Assembly: GCA_016932015.1 (NCBI GenBank)
Contig: JAFGDQ010000109.1
Location: 1 to 64,000, forward strand
From: Spirochaetota bacterium
GTDB lineage: Bacteria > Spirochaetota > UBA4802 > JAFGDQ01
Direction of reading: 5' to 3'
Length of the DNA stretch: 64,000 nucleotides
Positions 45,734 through 54,643 of the stretch are shown here, one piece after another. The position numbers and the translations under genes are program-made. Each line of letters opens with the position of its first letter. Within the stretch, counting starts at the first letter, position 1. Under the pieces are notes generated by a model. It made no database searches. It saw nothing but the letters and a program-made list of their open reading frames with translations, and had not been told where the DNA came from.

Positions 45734-45920
45734 AGTTTTTAATCTCCCTGAAAAAAAGTTAAATATTTACCGTCTGACTTTACTTATGCTGTAACAGCAA
45801 CGGAAAACCTGGAAGACCGGCAGTAATAATCATATAGTTTTTTATTTTAAATATGTCGCAAATATTCTGTCGATTTCTATTCCGGTGATACGGATTATCA
45901 GGGTTTTGTGACGGAAAAAA

Positions 45921-45970
45921 TTAGTAAGCATGCTTATTAATATCCAGGATAATAAGTATGCTTACTAATA
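45921..45970. promoter_or_regulatory. Paired palindromic operators in the divergent promoter region
   Basis: The perfect palindrome TAAGCATGCTTA (45926-45937) is followed 16 bases later by TAAGTATGCTTA (45954-45965). The flanks make the two sites into one large inverted repeat (attagtaag ... cttactaat). The 340-base gap separates the ferredoxin operon (-) from the marR gene (+), and a further half-site aagcat lies at 46070. This is the expected arrangement for autoregulation by the MarR protein and control of the divergent operon; the assignment of regulator to site is inferred. Confidence 0.6.
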
Positions 45971-46026
45971 TCAATAATTTTTTTCTTTACTCAGTAAAAT
46001 CCATGAAAAAAAATTGAATAAAAATT

Positions 46027-46056
46027 TGACATCTGTAATCCTTTATCCGTATATCA
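46027..46056 (+). promoter_or_regulatory. Candidate sigma-70 promoter of the marR gene
   Basis: TTGACA at 46027-46032 is followed after 18 bases by TATATC (46051-46056), only about 18 bases before the first possible ATG. It lies downstream of the two operator palindromes. Confidence 0.45.
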
Positions 46057-46073
46057 TCATTTAATCACTAAGC

Positions 46074-46583
46074 ATGAGAAGAAAAATGACAAAGTTATTT
46101 AAAGACAATAATGAATTTATAAAGCAACTGAAAGAGCCGGAAGACCAGCCGGCGTTTATGTTGTGGCAGGCATCGACGATATGGATGCGCCTGATAAGGA
46201 GGGACATGAAGGAATTTAATGCCACATATACTCAATTTATCATCCTCTGCAGTTTAATATATTTATCTAAAAATAATAAACATGTAAATCAAAGACTTAT
46301 AGCACAGCACTCCAAACTTGATGTAATGACAGTTTCAGATGTGTTAAAAACACTGGTATCAAAAAAACTTGTTATTCGTACTGTCAATGAAAAAGATAAA
46401 AGACATAATTTTTTAAAAATTACTGATAAAGGAACAAAACTCGCTCAGAATATTTTTTGCAAAGTAAGAGAAACTGATCAGAAATTTTTCGGATCCCTGG
46501 GCGATAAAGAAAACGAATTTAATAATTTACTAATTAAACTTACAAATGCTAATTTTGATGACCTGTATAATGCGAATGAATAA
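46074..46583 (+). CDS. MarR-family transcriptional regulator
   Basis: 169 residues with a winged helix-turn-helix: RLIAQHSKLDVMTVSDVLKTLVSKKLV (about 80-106) followed by the wing RTVNEKDKRHNFLKITDKG, both typical of MarR. The family binds palindromes as a dimer and is released by small phenolic or acidic ligands. A second start (ATG at 46086) with gagaag in front is equally plausible. It is divergent from the ferredoxin/flavoprotein/hydrolase/TRAP genes and next to the paired palindromes, so it probably controls that operon and itself. Confidence 0.88.
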   Translation: MRRKMTKLFKDNNEFIKQLKEPEDQPAFMLWQASTIWMRLIRRDMKEFNATYTQFIILCSLIYLSKNNKHVNQRLIAQHSKLDVMTVSDVLKTLVSKKLVIRTVNEKDKRHNFLKITDKGTKLAQNIFCKVRETDQKFFGSLGDKENEFNNLLIKLTNANFDDLYNANE

Positions 46584-46653
46584 GTTAAATAATTAATTCC
46601 CGAATAACCCTTAATTAATTTCACTAACTGAAAAAAGACGAATAAAAATAAAA

Positions 46654-47493
46654 TTATTTATAAGGTACATTTTTCAAATTAAGCATTTCTCTTGCTTCAT
46701 CCGGAGTCGCAATTTCCTTTCCCATTTCATTGATAAGTCGTTTTGCCCGTTCAACAAATTCAACATTTGACTTTGCAAGGCGGCCTTTTGAATAGTAAAT
46801 ATTATCTTCCATGCCGACTCTGATATGCCCTCCAAGAGCGATGGTTGCATAAAGCACTGGCATATGTCCTTTGCCAATACCGAATGCACCCCATGTAGAA
46901 TCTTCCGGAATTAGACTCTTCAGGTATACCAGATTTTCTACAGTGGCATCTATTCCACCCGCAGCTCCGAGTACGAACTGAAAGTGCAGGGGAGCTTTTA
47001 AAATTCCTTTCTTAAGATAATGCAGCGCATTGTATATGAAACTTGTATCAAATACTTCAATTTCAGGTTTAATGTTATTATCCTGCATAATATTACCAAG
47101 TCCTTCCAGAAAACCAGGACTGTTCTCAAAAACAGAAGTGTGAAGCCAGTTCATGGTACCGCAGTCATAAGATGCCATCTCAGGTTTTAATGCAATTAGA
47201 TGTTTCCATCTCTCTTCGTCCTGCAAACCAAGCTGACCTGAAGTTGTGAGGTTAAGAACTATTTTGCAGTCTGTTGAGCGAATAATTTCCACAGTTTCCC
47301 TGAATTTGTTAAAATCCATAGATGACAGATCATTGTCATCTCTCACATGAATATGTGCTATAGATGCTCCTGCTTTCCAGCACGCGTAAATTTCATCAGC
47401 TATTTCTTTTGGCTGAAGTGGAATACTCGGGATATCTTTCTTTGAAGGCCATGCTCCTGTAGGTGCTACTGTTAATATTACTTTATCATTCAT
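46654..47493 (-). CDS. Beta-keto acid cleavage enzyme (BKACE family)
   Basis: 279 residues of the BKACE (DUF849) family, TIM-barrel metal enzymes that combine a beta-keto acid with acetyl-CoA to give acetoacetate and a new acyl-CoA, or variants of this. The metal-binding motif HIHVRD (about residues 47-52), LNLTTSG, and the late GGHIRVGMEDN (about 228-238) are all present. The N-terminus VILTVAPTGAWP is typical. In phloroglucinol catabolism a BKACE enzyme cleaves triacetate (3,5-dioxohexanoate); the neighbours here make that reaction a good candidate. It is the last gene of the cupin-SDR-HCDH-cyclase operon. Confidence 0.9.
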   Translation of the reverse strand: MNDKVILTVAPTGAWPSKKDIPSIPLQPKEIADEIYACWKAGASIAHIHVRDDNDLSSMDFNKFRETVEIIRSTDCKIVLNLTTSGQLGLQDEERWKHLIALKPEMASYDCGTMNWLHTSVFENSPGFLEGLGNIMQDNNIKPEIEVFDTSFIYNALHYLKKGILKAPLHFQFVLGAAGGIDATVENLVYLKSLIPEDSTWGAFGIGKGHMPVLYATIALGGHIRVGMEDNIYYSKGRLAKSNVEFVERAKRLINEMGKEIATPDEAREMLNLKNVPYK

Positions 47494-47623
47494 CTCATTG
47501 CTCTCATTATATTATTTTTTTCATATTTCAAAATTAAATGCTTAAATACTGACTAAAATTATAACAGGAAACAGAATCACTGAATAATTAAGATGATGGT
47601 TTCAGCGACTCTGTCTTTTACGT

Positions 47624-48562
47624 TTAGATTACACCATATGGATACAGACGGTCAGGAGCACCGGTGAGATCACTTTCATCAATCTCAGCAACACAGCGGA
47701 CCATGGTACCGTCGCCCATATACCAGCGAAGAGGAAAGCACCAGAACTGGAAACGCTTGCCGACAACCTTTTCAAGATCTCCTCCAAGATTTTCAACGCC
47801 TACAATTCCATTGCCCATCATATATTTATGGCATGGTTCCCACGTGCCCCATTCTCCTGCATTCTCTAATTTTCCGTATTCATCCATGTACTTATCCATA
47901 CCAAATGTCTCAATAAAGACTTCACGTTCAAACCATGCATATTTCTCGATTCCGTACTTGTCTATATACTCCTGTGTGATTGAGCGGCCAGTTCTTCCCG
48001 GAAGATTCATCTGAGTAGGACCGTTTTTCCCCATAGCAGTATGGAGAGGATGGTCCAATGCCTGGCAGTCCATAGCTACGCATTTCGGATGATATTTTTC
48101 TATCCACTGTCCGGCTTTAAGTCCAGTACCTGCAGCATAATGGTAGTAATCCTTACTGTCATCGTACAGCAGGTGCATGCCGGTTCTTAAAACAAGCACC
48201 ATTCCGTTTTTAAGCTCGTTCGGGTTAAAGTCTGCTTTTTTACATGCATCATCAAGATCCTTGTCATCTACAAGCTGCCATGGCTCGCAGTCAAGATCAA
48301 GGCATATCGCAGGCCCACAGTATGCGTCAACAGGCAGCTCATGGGTATAACGGGCACGCTTACCCTCAAAATCACGTTCCATTACATGACGTGGCGAATC
48401 TGCGTGTGTTCCTGCATGCATAACAACTGAAACTTTTTGGCTTAAAACGCCGGACTTTGCCTGTCCGTGCATTGTATCTATAACCGGTTTATTAAAATAT
48501 GGCCATAATGGTATGTCAGCACCAAAAGGATGACTTAGATCTATGAATGTTTTTTTTCCCAT
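47624..48562 (-). CDS. Cyclase-family metal hydrolase (kynurenine-formamidase-like)
   Basis: 312 residues of the cyclase family (PF04199). The signature H-x-GTHxDxPxH is seen as HAGTHADSPRH (about residues 49-59), with FIDLSHPFGADIPLWP at the N-terminus. Related metal-dependent enzymes open rings or cleave amides and cyclic diketones. Placed between a BKACE enzyme and two dehydrogenases, it is a good candidate for hydrolytic ring opening of a reduced phloroglucinol (dihydrophloroglucinol-type cyclohydrolase). About 90 residues longer than the shortest family members because of a C-terminal extension with Trp/Tyr-rich segments. The substrate is inferred. Confidence 0.88.
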   Translation of the reverse strand: MGKKTFIDLSHPFGADIPLWPYFNKPVIDTMHGQAKSGVLSQKVSVVMHAGTHADSPRHVMERDFEGKRARYTHELPVDAYCGPAICLDLDCEPWQLVDDKDLDDACKKADFNPNELKNGMVLVLRTGMHLLYDDSKDYYHYAAGTGLKAGQWIEKYHPKCVAMDCQALDHPLHTAMGKNGPTQMNLPGRTGRSITQEYIDKYGIEKYAWFEREVFIETFGMDKYMDEYGKLENAGEWGTWEPCHKYMMGNGIVGVENLGGDLEKVVGKRFQFWCFPLRWYMGDGTMVRCVAEIDESDLTGAPDRLYPYGVI

Positions 48563-48615
48563 ATTTATGCTCCTTATAACTTAAATTTCGAATTTATTCT
48601 TAAATTTTTCTTATA

Positions 48616-49542
48616 TTATCTGCCGTAAATGACTTTAATTAAATATTCTCTCAGACTTTTATTTGATTCTTCTATTTGCGCAGGAGTCCATTGCTGAAAT
48701 CCTTTTCCTGATTTGAAACCAAGCTCGCCGTTTTTGACTTTTTCCCTTAAGAGTTTTGAGGGCTCGGTTGAATTTTCCAGATGCTTCAGTATATAACTGT
48801 GAATCGATAGTGTTAGGTCAAGGCCGACCATGTCCGCATTCTCCATTGGTGCAAGCCTGGGCAGTCTTAATCCGAAACTCAGCTTGATTGCTTCATCGAC
48901 TGTCGCGGGATCGGCAATTCCATTTTCGACTATTGAAATCGCTTCGCGCCATAAGGCGTGCTGAAGACGGTTTGCCAGAAATCCGGGTACATCCTTGTTT
49001 ACCTTTACAGGACTCTTATTGACTTTCTTAAGCAGTTCATAAGTTGTATTCATAACTTCATCAGATGTATAATCTGATTTTACAACTTCAACAAGAGGAA
49101 TAAGATAGGGCGGATTCCAGAAATGAGTACCTACAATTCTCGATTTTTTTTCTGTTCTTTCCGCAATTTCAGTGATACTCATAACCGAAGTATTGGTGGC
49201 AAAAATTGTGTCTTCCGGGCAGAGGGATTCTATATACCTGAACATGTTCTGCTTAAGCTCCATGTTTTCAGGAATACATTCTACAATAAAATCCGCGTCT
49301 TTAACTGCGTCTTCCATTTTGTCTTTCGGGAAAATTCTGTTTATAAGGTCATCGATTTCTTTCTGGCTTATCAGCTTTTTTTCTTTTAATTGATTTAAAT
49401 TTGAACTAACTTTATTCAGAACCTGATCTTTTGATAAAATACTGTCAAAGGTGTAGACTGTAAGATCTTTATTCCCTGCAAAAACCTGTGCAATACCGCA
49501 GCCCATCAGGCCGGTTCCAATAACAGCTATATTTTGTATCAT
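48616..49542 (-). CDS. 3-hydroxyacyl-CoA dehydrogenase family protein
   Basis: 308 residues from the ATG at 49542 (MIQNIAVIGTGLMGCGIAQVF); upstream ATGs would add a non-homologous leader of 23 residues. The NAD-binding GxGxxG motif is at residues 7-15, DFIVECIPENMELKQ near 75, and the catalytic His in VGTHFWNPPYLIPLVE near 130. The C-terminal domain holds PGFLANRLQHALWREAISIVENG. It is a stand-alone L-3-hydroxyacyl dehydrogenase without a hydratase part. In this operon it may oxidise a 3-hydroxy-5-oxohexanoate-like intermediate or a CoA thioester; the sequence alone does not decide. Confidence 0.9.
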   Translation of the reverse strand: MIQNIAVIGTGLMGCGIAQVFAGNKDLTVYTFDSILSKDQVLNKVSSNLNQLKEKKLISQKEIDDLINRIFPKDKMEDAVKDADFIVECIPENMELKQNMFRYIESLCPEDTIFATNTSVMSITEIAERTEKKSRIVGTHFWNPPYLIPLVEVVKSDYTSDEVMNTTYELLKKVNKSPVKVNKDVPGFLANRLQHALWREAISIVENGIADPATVDEAIKLSFGLRLPRLAPMENADMVGLDLTLSIHSYILKHLENSTEPSKLLREKVKNGELGFKSGKGFQQWTPAQIEESNKSLREYLIKVIYGR

Positions 49543-49595
49543 CCTGTTTTTCAAAGTAAAACTCCGGGAAATTAGTGTATGGTAAGCTTGTAATT

Positions 49596-50384
49596 CTAAC
49601 CAGCTGTACATCCTCCGTCCACGTAAAGGACCTGGCCTGTTATAAAATCCGATGCAGCTGAAGCAAGATACACCGTTGCCCCGGCCATATCCTGAGGAAC
49701 CGCAGCTCTGCCCATAGGTATTCTGTCCAGGAAAATTTTTTTCAGCTTTTCATCTTCAAGTACCTGCTGGGTCAACGGTGTCCAGAAAATCGTTGGTGCT
49801 ATTGCGTTTACATTTATTTTGTATTTGGCCCATTCAGTTGCCAGCTGTTTGGTAAGTAAAGATACTGCTGCTTTACTCGGCCCGTATGCTGCGTATCCTC
49901 CGGTATGACCTGCAAAATCACGGACTGAAGATATGGTAATTATTTTCCCGTATCCCTGTTCTTTCATAATTTTGCCGACATGCTTACAACAGAGGAATGT
50001 TCCCGTAACGTTGATATCAATAACCTGCCTGAAATCCTCTACCGGGAAATCCTCAGCGGGAAATCTTTTAGCAATACCGGCGACTGTTACAAGAATATCA
50101 ATTTTACCGAATATATCCATTGTCTTTTTCACAAGATTTTCCACTTCATCTTCTTTCGTCACATCGCATGCTACAGCATATCCTTTCCTGCCGGCTTTTT
50201 CGATTCCTTTAACAGCATCTTCAAGAGTCTTAACAGTTCTTCCTGTAACTACAATATCAGCACCGTATGCTGAAAGTGCAGCACATACTGCTTCTCCCAG
50301 AGCCCCTGCACCGCCGGTGACAATTGCCGCTTTACCTTCAAGATTGAACATATTTTTTACAGCATCTAAATTTATTTTTTCCAT
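49596..50384 (-). CDS. Short-chain dehydrogenase/reductase
   Basis: 262 residues from the ATG at 50384, which has gggaaag seven bases upstream. An ATG at 50417 that overlaps the cupin stop (ATGA) would add eleven residues and is the alternative. The classical SDR elements are TGGAGALG (cofactor), NNAG-like VTVAGIA, the catalytic Ser in ITISSVRDF and YxxxK as YGPSK, with the C-terminal ITGQVLYVDGGCTAG. An acidic/basic discriminator after strand 2 (TGRTVKTLED) has Arg, compatible with NADPH. Candidate roles are a phloroglucinol-reductase-like step or a hydroxy-acid dehydrogenase in the same pathway. Confidence 0.9.
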   Translation of the reverse strand: MEKINLDAVKNMFNLEGKAAIVTGGAGALGEAVCAALSAYGADIVVTGRTVKTLEDAVKGIEKAGRKGYAVACDVTKEDEVENLVKKTMDIFGKIDILVTVAGIAKRFPAEDFPVEDFRQVIDINVTGTFLCCKHVGKIMKEQGYGKIITISSVRDFAGHTGGYAAYGPSKAAVSLLTKQLATEWAKYKINVNAIAPTIFWTPLTQQVLEDEKLKKIFLDRIPMGRAAVPQDMAGATVYLASAASDFITGQVLYVDGGCTAG

Positions 50385-50413
50385 GTTATCTTTCCCGTTT
50401 TTATATTTATTAA

Positions 50414-50758
50414 TCATGCATCCGGATAGTTTATTACAACAAGCATGGTTGCCGGTTTATTTGTTTCGTTTATCAAAGTTCGACCCTCATTCGGATCGAT
50501 GTGAATTGAATCTGTAGGGTTTAGTATTATCTTTTTTTTGTCTTTGCTTATTACAGTTATCTGCCCTTCAAGCACGAAGTAAATTTTTTCAGTTGGTGCT
50601 TCATCGTATTCGGCTCCTCCGCCCGGAAGAAAATGAGAGAGTCCCATCCAGAATTTTTTTGCTCCTGATTCTTCCTTCCCATGCAGTCTGAGGGCAGTCA
50701 TGTCGAAATGCCCCGGAGCTTTGTAAGGTTGTACGTCTTTGAGCTCACGTTTAATCAT
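50414..50758 (-). CDS. Small cupin-domain protein
   Basis: 114 residues forming one cupin barrel. The metal-site motif is changed: the first motif reads LPGGGAEYDEAPTEKIYFVLEG with few His, and the second is DSIHIDPNEGRTLIN, so metal binding is doubtful. The segment EKIYFVLEGQITVISKDKKKIIL is typical of sensor or isomerase-like cupins. First gene of the operon running to the BKACE gene, with ribosome-binding site aaggag. A near-consensus sigma-54 promoter lies about 140 bases upstream. Function unknown. Confidence 0.82.
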   Translation of the reverse strand: MIKRELKDVQPYKAPGHFDMTALRLHGKEESGAKKFWMGLSHFLPGGGAEYDEAPTEKIYFVLEGQITVISKDKKKIILNPTDSIHIDPNEGRTLINETNKPATMLVVINYPDA

Positions 50759-51222
50759 AATTTATATCTCCTTAATCAATGTTTAATATATCGTAGAATT
50801 AAAATTATTAAGCAATTCTTCGTTTTTCATGAGGCACTGCATCAACAACAGTTATTACATATTTTATTTACACTGACTTTAACCTGATGTACTTATATGA
50901 AGCAATTTTCATGCCATCTGTAAAATTAATGTTTAAAATTTTATGATAATAGCTGGTTTAATAATGATATGTCTTTAAAATATGATAAAACTTAATAAAA
51001 ATGGATGTTAGATGGATATTTCCTGATTTTTTTCTTTGATAATAAGGGTTTGTGATATTAGATTAATTTTTTTGGGAGAGAAAGTTAAAGTCAGATGATA
51101 AAAATTTAGTACTTTTAGTTAATTCTAATTCATGAATGAATTTTATAATTCATTTTTGAATTACTTTTTTATTATAATATGAATTCAATCTGATTTTCTG
51201 ATACATAAAATTATGTAATTTT
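50759..51222. other. AT-rich intergenic region upstream of the cupin operon
   Basis: This 464-base gap separates the cupin start from the end of livM. It holds the -24/-12 element at 50901-50916. Around 51120-51180 there are several aattc/gaatt-type short palindromes (aattcatgaatgaatt, aattcatttttgaatt). I see no gene and no clear terminator for the liv operon apart from these AT-rich hairpins. Confidence 0.6.
50901..50916 (-). promoter_or_regulatory. Sigma-54 (-24/-12) promoter of the cupin operon
   Basis: On the - strand the sequence reads TGGCATGAAAATTGCT, matching the consensus TGGCAY-G-N4-TTGCW with correct spacing. It lies about 143 bases upstream of the cupin start codon. A second element of the same form is at 56212-56227, and a sigma-54 activator is encoded at 38019. 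Confidence 0.72.
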
Positions 51223-52167
51223 TTACCTCTTTGCAAATAATAAAAACTTTTTTATAATTCCCATTATTCCTTCCGGAGAGATAAGCATAATCAATATGAG
51301 AATTATTCCCTGTATTAAAAAGCTGTAGCCTGCATATCTTGCTAATGCAAAATATAAAATAACAATTATAATAGTACCAATAATTGGCCCTTCTTCCGTA
51401 CGTATTCCTCCGATTACTGTTGCCAAAAGCATTATCATAGTCCAGCGAACATTGAACGTTGCAGAAGGTTCAATATAACCCTGATTTAGATAATATATAG
51501 CTCCGGCAAGCCCGGTAACAAATGCTGATATAAGGAATGTATATAATTTTACCCGAAAAACATTAATTCCTATACTGGCTGCTGTCCTTTGATTGTCTCG
51601 TATTGAGGAAAGCCCGAGACCGAGTTTTGATCTAATAATAATTCTTATTAAATACACAGAACCAATACCAACAATAGCAGCGAGCCAGAATATTGTATTC
51701 TGTGATACACCTTCAATGCCTTTAAGCATATAGCCTGCTCCGGCTCCGTGCATTGCTCCGCCTACAGGTTTCCACAAATAAAATATCATTCTTAGAGCTT
51801 CAGGTACAACAAGGGTACCGATTGCAAAATAAATACCGCTTAGCCTGAAAACGGCTCGCGAAAGAAGAAAAGCAAAAAAAGCGGCAATGATTGCGCCTCC
51901 TGTCATTCCGATCCACCACGGGATTCCTATCCAGGTCCCTATTGTCATTGCATATCCTGCAAGGCCGAGAAATGCAGGCTGGCAAAGTGAAATAAGACCT
52001 GAATATCCTGCAAGCAGATTCCACATATTTGCCATAGCCAGATATATAAAGAAAAGAAAAGCATATAAAATCCAGTTTCTTGGTGCTCCAATCAGAGGAA
52101 ACAGAGCGAGTATAATAAAAATAAATGTAGTCGGAATCAAAAAATCATTTTTTAATCTTGATATCAT
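51223..52167 (-). CDS. livM: Branched-chain-amino-acid-type ABC transporter permease LivM
   Basis: 314 residues with 8-10 membrane helices. The LivM motif LAGYSGLISLCQPAFLGLAGY (about residues 52-72) and the cytosolic loop RSKLGLGLSSIRDNQRTAASIGI are clear. Last gene of the livK-G-F-H-M operon. This permease family also serves aromatic and dicarboxylic acids, which fits the neighbouring catabolic genes better than amino acids. Confidence 0.92.
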   Translation of the reverse strand: MISRLKNDFLIPTTFIFIILALFPLIGAPRNWILYAFLFFIYLAMANMWNLLAGYSGLISLCQPAFLGLAGYAMTIGTWIGIPWWIGMTGGAIIAAFFAFLLSRAVFRLSGIYFAIGTLVVPEALRMIFYLWKPVGGAMHGAGAGYMLKGIEGVSQNTIFWLAAIVGIGSVYLIRIIIRSKLGLGLSSIRDNQRTAASIGINVFRVKLYTFLISAFVTGLAGAIYYLNQGYIEPSATFNVRWTMIMLLATVIGGIRTEEGPIIGTIIIVILYFALARYAGYSFLIQGIILILIMLISPEGIMGIIKKFLLFAKR

Positions 52168-52192
52168 ATGAATAGCTCTGCTCCTTTAACGA

Positions 52193-53050
52193 TTAACGTC
52201 CGAACAAACCCTGCGGTCTGACTGCAAGAATTATCAAAACTATTAGATATACTACAAGCATCTGTGAAGCAGGACCAAAAAAGTATCCGCCAAGAGTCTG
52301 CATAACCCCGAGAATTATTCCTCCAATAAATGTGCCCCACATGCTGCCAAGACCGCCAATGATGACAGTTCCGAAAGCAATTGTCAGGAAGGATATTCCG
52401 GATGTAGGCGTAAAAGGGAATGTCATACCAAGGAAAACTCCGCCTATAGCGGTCAATGCCATTGCTATGGCAAAGGCATATCCATAAACGCGTTTTGAAT
52501 TTATTCCCATTAGTTCTGCTGCCTTTTTATCCTGAGAAGCCGCAGTAATAGCGCGTCCGAGGTAAGTTCTTGTAAGAAATTCACGCAGCAGCAGCATAAC
52601 TAATATTCCAACCAGCAGGTCCAGTAAATAAACAACAGGAAATTGAAGAGATCCGATAAAAAAACTTGCATTCGAATAACCGGTGTTAATACCTCTTGAT
52701 AACGGTGTCCATGCTATCTGGTTTGCATTTTGTATTATAAGTGAAAGTCCAAAAGCAATTATAAGCGGAGTGTCTGATGATACTTCAAAGGCGCGGCTCA
52801 TTAAATATTTTTGTATTAAAAAACCAAGTCCAAACATGAGAGGGACGGAGATAACAAGTCCGATTACAGGGTCAAATCCAAAATAAGTTAATATGCCGTA
52901 ACCTAAATAGCTGCCAAGAATAACAAAATCTCCATGCGCCAGATTGATAAATCTCATTACTCCGAAAAGAAGAGAAAGCCCGAGAGAGATTAATGCATAT
53001 AGACCGCCTAACATAATACCCATCAAAATCGGTGTTAAAATGTCATTCAT
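52193..53050 (-). CDS. livH: Branched-chain-amino-acid-type ABC transporter permease LivH
   Basis: 285 residues, eight or so helices. Family motifs are GLYALISLGLSLLFGVMRFINLAHGDFVILG at the start, LGRAITAASQDKKAAELMGI in the cytosolic coupling loop, and FGTVIIGGLGSMWGTFIGG near the end. The first four bases of the gene overlap the stop of livF, so the two are coupled. It forms the membrane channel with LivM. Confidence 0.93.
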   Translation of the reverse strand: MNDILTPILMGIMLGGLYALISLGLSLLFGVMRFINLAHGDFVILGSYLGYGILTYFGFDPVIGLVISVPLMFGLGFLIQKYLMSRAFEVSSDTPLIIAFGLSLIIQNANQIAWTPLSRGINTGYSNASFFIGSLQFPVVYLLDLLVGILVMLLLREFLTRTYLGRAITAASQDKKAAELMGINSKRVYGYAFAIAMALTAIGGVFLGMTFPFTPTSGISFLTIAFGTVIIGGLGSMWGTFIGGIILGVMQTLGGYFFGPASQMLVVYLIVLIILAVRPQGLFGR

Positions 53051-53781
53051 ATTTCACACTCATCTATTCCAAAATATGCTTTTTTAACCTGCTTTTTTTC
53101 ATAGAGTTCTGCTGAACTGCCGCTTAAAGTAACCCTGCCATTTTCAAAAATATATGCCTTGTCTGCTTCTTCAAGAGTTCTTTTCACATTCTGTTCTACA
53201 AATAAAATGGTTATTCCACGCTCCCTGATTTTTTTAAGTGCTTTAAATAATTCATCAATAATAATAGGTGCAAGCCCCAATGACATTTCATCAATTAACA
53301 TAAGTTTCGGATCTGCCATTAAACCTCTTCCTATAGCAAGCATCTGTTGTTCACCGCCTGACAGAGTTTTTGCTATCTGCTTCCTTCGTTCTTCAAGCTT
53401 TGGAAAAAGTTCATACACTCTTATCAGATTTTGTTTTCTGGTTGATCTTGCACACGAACAGTAGGATCCGATCATAAGATTATCCAGCACAGTCATATCC
53501 GGAAATATTCGTCTTCCTTCAGGTACCTGCGTTATTCCAAGTTCAACTATCTGATACGGATCAAGGCAGGTAATATCAACTCCGTTAAATTCCATCATTC
53601 CTTTTACTGGATGAAGCAGACCTGATATTGTATCCATTAAAGTTGTTTTTCCGGATGTGTTTGATCCTATAAGCGCTAGCATTTCTCCGGTTCGGACTTC
53701 AATTGATATATCCCATAACGCCTGGAATGTACCGTGAAAAACATCAATATTACTTATTTTGAGTAAAACCTGATTAACCAT
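53047..53781 (-). CDS. livF: ABC transporter ATP-binding protein LivF
   Basis: 244 residues. Walker A reads GSNTSGKTT instead of the common GxNGAGKTT but keeps the invariant Gly-Lys-Thr. The signature is LSGGEQQMLAIGRGL and Walker B LMLIDEMSLGLAP, with the family motif VPEGRRIFPDMTVLDNL between. One of the two ATPases of the Liv-type importer, 21 bases after livG. Confidence 0.93.
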   Translation of the reverse strand: MVNQVLLKISNIDVFHGTFQALWDISIEVRTGEMLALIGSNTSGKTTLMDTISGLLHPVKGMMEFNGVDITCLDPYQIVELGITQVPEGRRIFPDMTVLDNLMIGSYCSCARSTRKQNLIRVYELFPKLEERRKQIAKTLSGGEQQMLAIGRGLMADPKLMLIDEMSLGLAPIIIDELFKALKKIRERGITILFVEQNVKRTLEEADKAYIFENGRVTLSGSSAELYEKKQVKKAYFGIDECEI

Positions 53782-53802
53782 AATTTACATTCCTGGAATT
53801 GT

Positions 53803-54534
53803 TTAAGCTCCGAAGTACGCTTCTATAACTTTGTTATTGCACAGAATCGAAGAAGGGTCTCCCTCGGCAATCTGCGTTCCTTTATCAATAACTACTATTC
53901 TATCAACTACATTCATTAATACTTTAATTACATGTTCTATTATAATAATTGTGATTCCCATATTTCGTATTTCTTTTATCATTTTTAATATTTGTGGAAT
54001 TTCAGCTTCAGTTGTACCTGCGGCAACTTCATCAAGTAAAATCAGTTCAGGCTTTCTGGCAAGTGCCCTGGCAAGTTCCAGCTTTTTAAGCTCAAGGGTA
54101 GGCATGCTGCCGGCTTTTATATCTTTTTTGTCCACCAGTCCAACTATATCGAATATTTTTTCATCTTCGAGAGCAGTATTTTTTCTTTTCATCTGTCTCC
54201 CATAAAGCGTGGATACCAGGAGATTTTCCCCGACAGTTAAACTGACAAAAGGCTGAGGAATCTGATATGTCCGTGCAATTCCAAGATGGCATATTTTATG
54301 AGGCGGCAAATTTGTAATATCAGATTCTTTAAAAATAATATTACCATTTTCAGGAGAATACTCTCCTGAAATTACGTTCAAAAGTGTTGTCTTTCCTGCA
54401 CCGTTAGGACCCATTAACCCGAGCACTTCGCCTTTTTTAACATTAAAGGTGACATCTTTTAATGCAGTTAGTCCGCCAAAATATTTACTTATTTTATTGA
54501 CTGATAAAAGAATATTGTTATTTTTATTGCTCAC
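53803..54534 (-). CDS. livG: ABC transporter ATP-binding protein LivG
   Basis: 243 residues with Walker A GPNGAGKTT (about 38-46), the LivG motif HLGIARTYQIPQPF and Walker B LILLDEVAAGT. The ABC signature is degenerate: PTLELKKLELARAL stands where LSYGQ-type residues are expected, as in a subgroup of Liv-type ATPases. It partners LivF. A terminator-like hairpin lies between its start and livK. Confidence 0.92.
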   Translation of the reverse strand: MSNKNNNILLSVNKISKYFGGLTALKDVTFNVKKGEVLGLMGPNGAGKTTLLNVISGEYSPENGNIIFKESDITNLPPHKICHLGIARTYQIPQPFVSLTVGENLLVSTLYGRQMKRKNTALEDEKIFDIVGLVDKKDIKAGSMPTLELKKLELARALARKPELILLDEVAAGTTEAEIPQILKMIKEIRNMGITIIIIEHVIKVLMNVVDRIVVIDKGTQIAEGDPSSILCNNKVIEAYFGA

Positions 54535-54562
54535 AATACCTCGATTGATCAGAATAATTATT

Positions 54563-54610
54563 GATAAAAAATACCTTCACCCGGATGGGAGGCCATTACA
54601 GGTGAAGGTT
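54563..54610 (-). terminator. Partial terminator between livK and livG
   Basis: On the - strand ACCTTCACC (54609-54601) pairs with GGTGAAGGT (54581-54573), followed by attttttatc. As for the TRAP genes, this would favour the binding protein over the downstream membrane and ATPase subunits. Confidence 0.65.
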
Positions 54611-54643
54611 AACTGTTTGATTCAATACAATCGATTTTTATTT

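Noticed and set aside
49933-50517. 194-codon frame on the + strand
   Set aside because: It is fully antisense to the SDR and cupin genes, which have clear family motifs and ribosome-binding sites.
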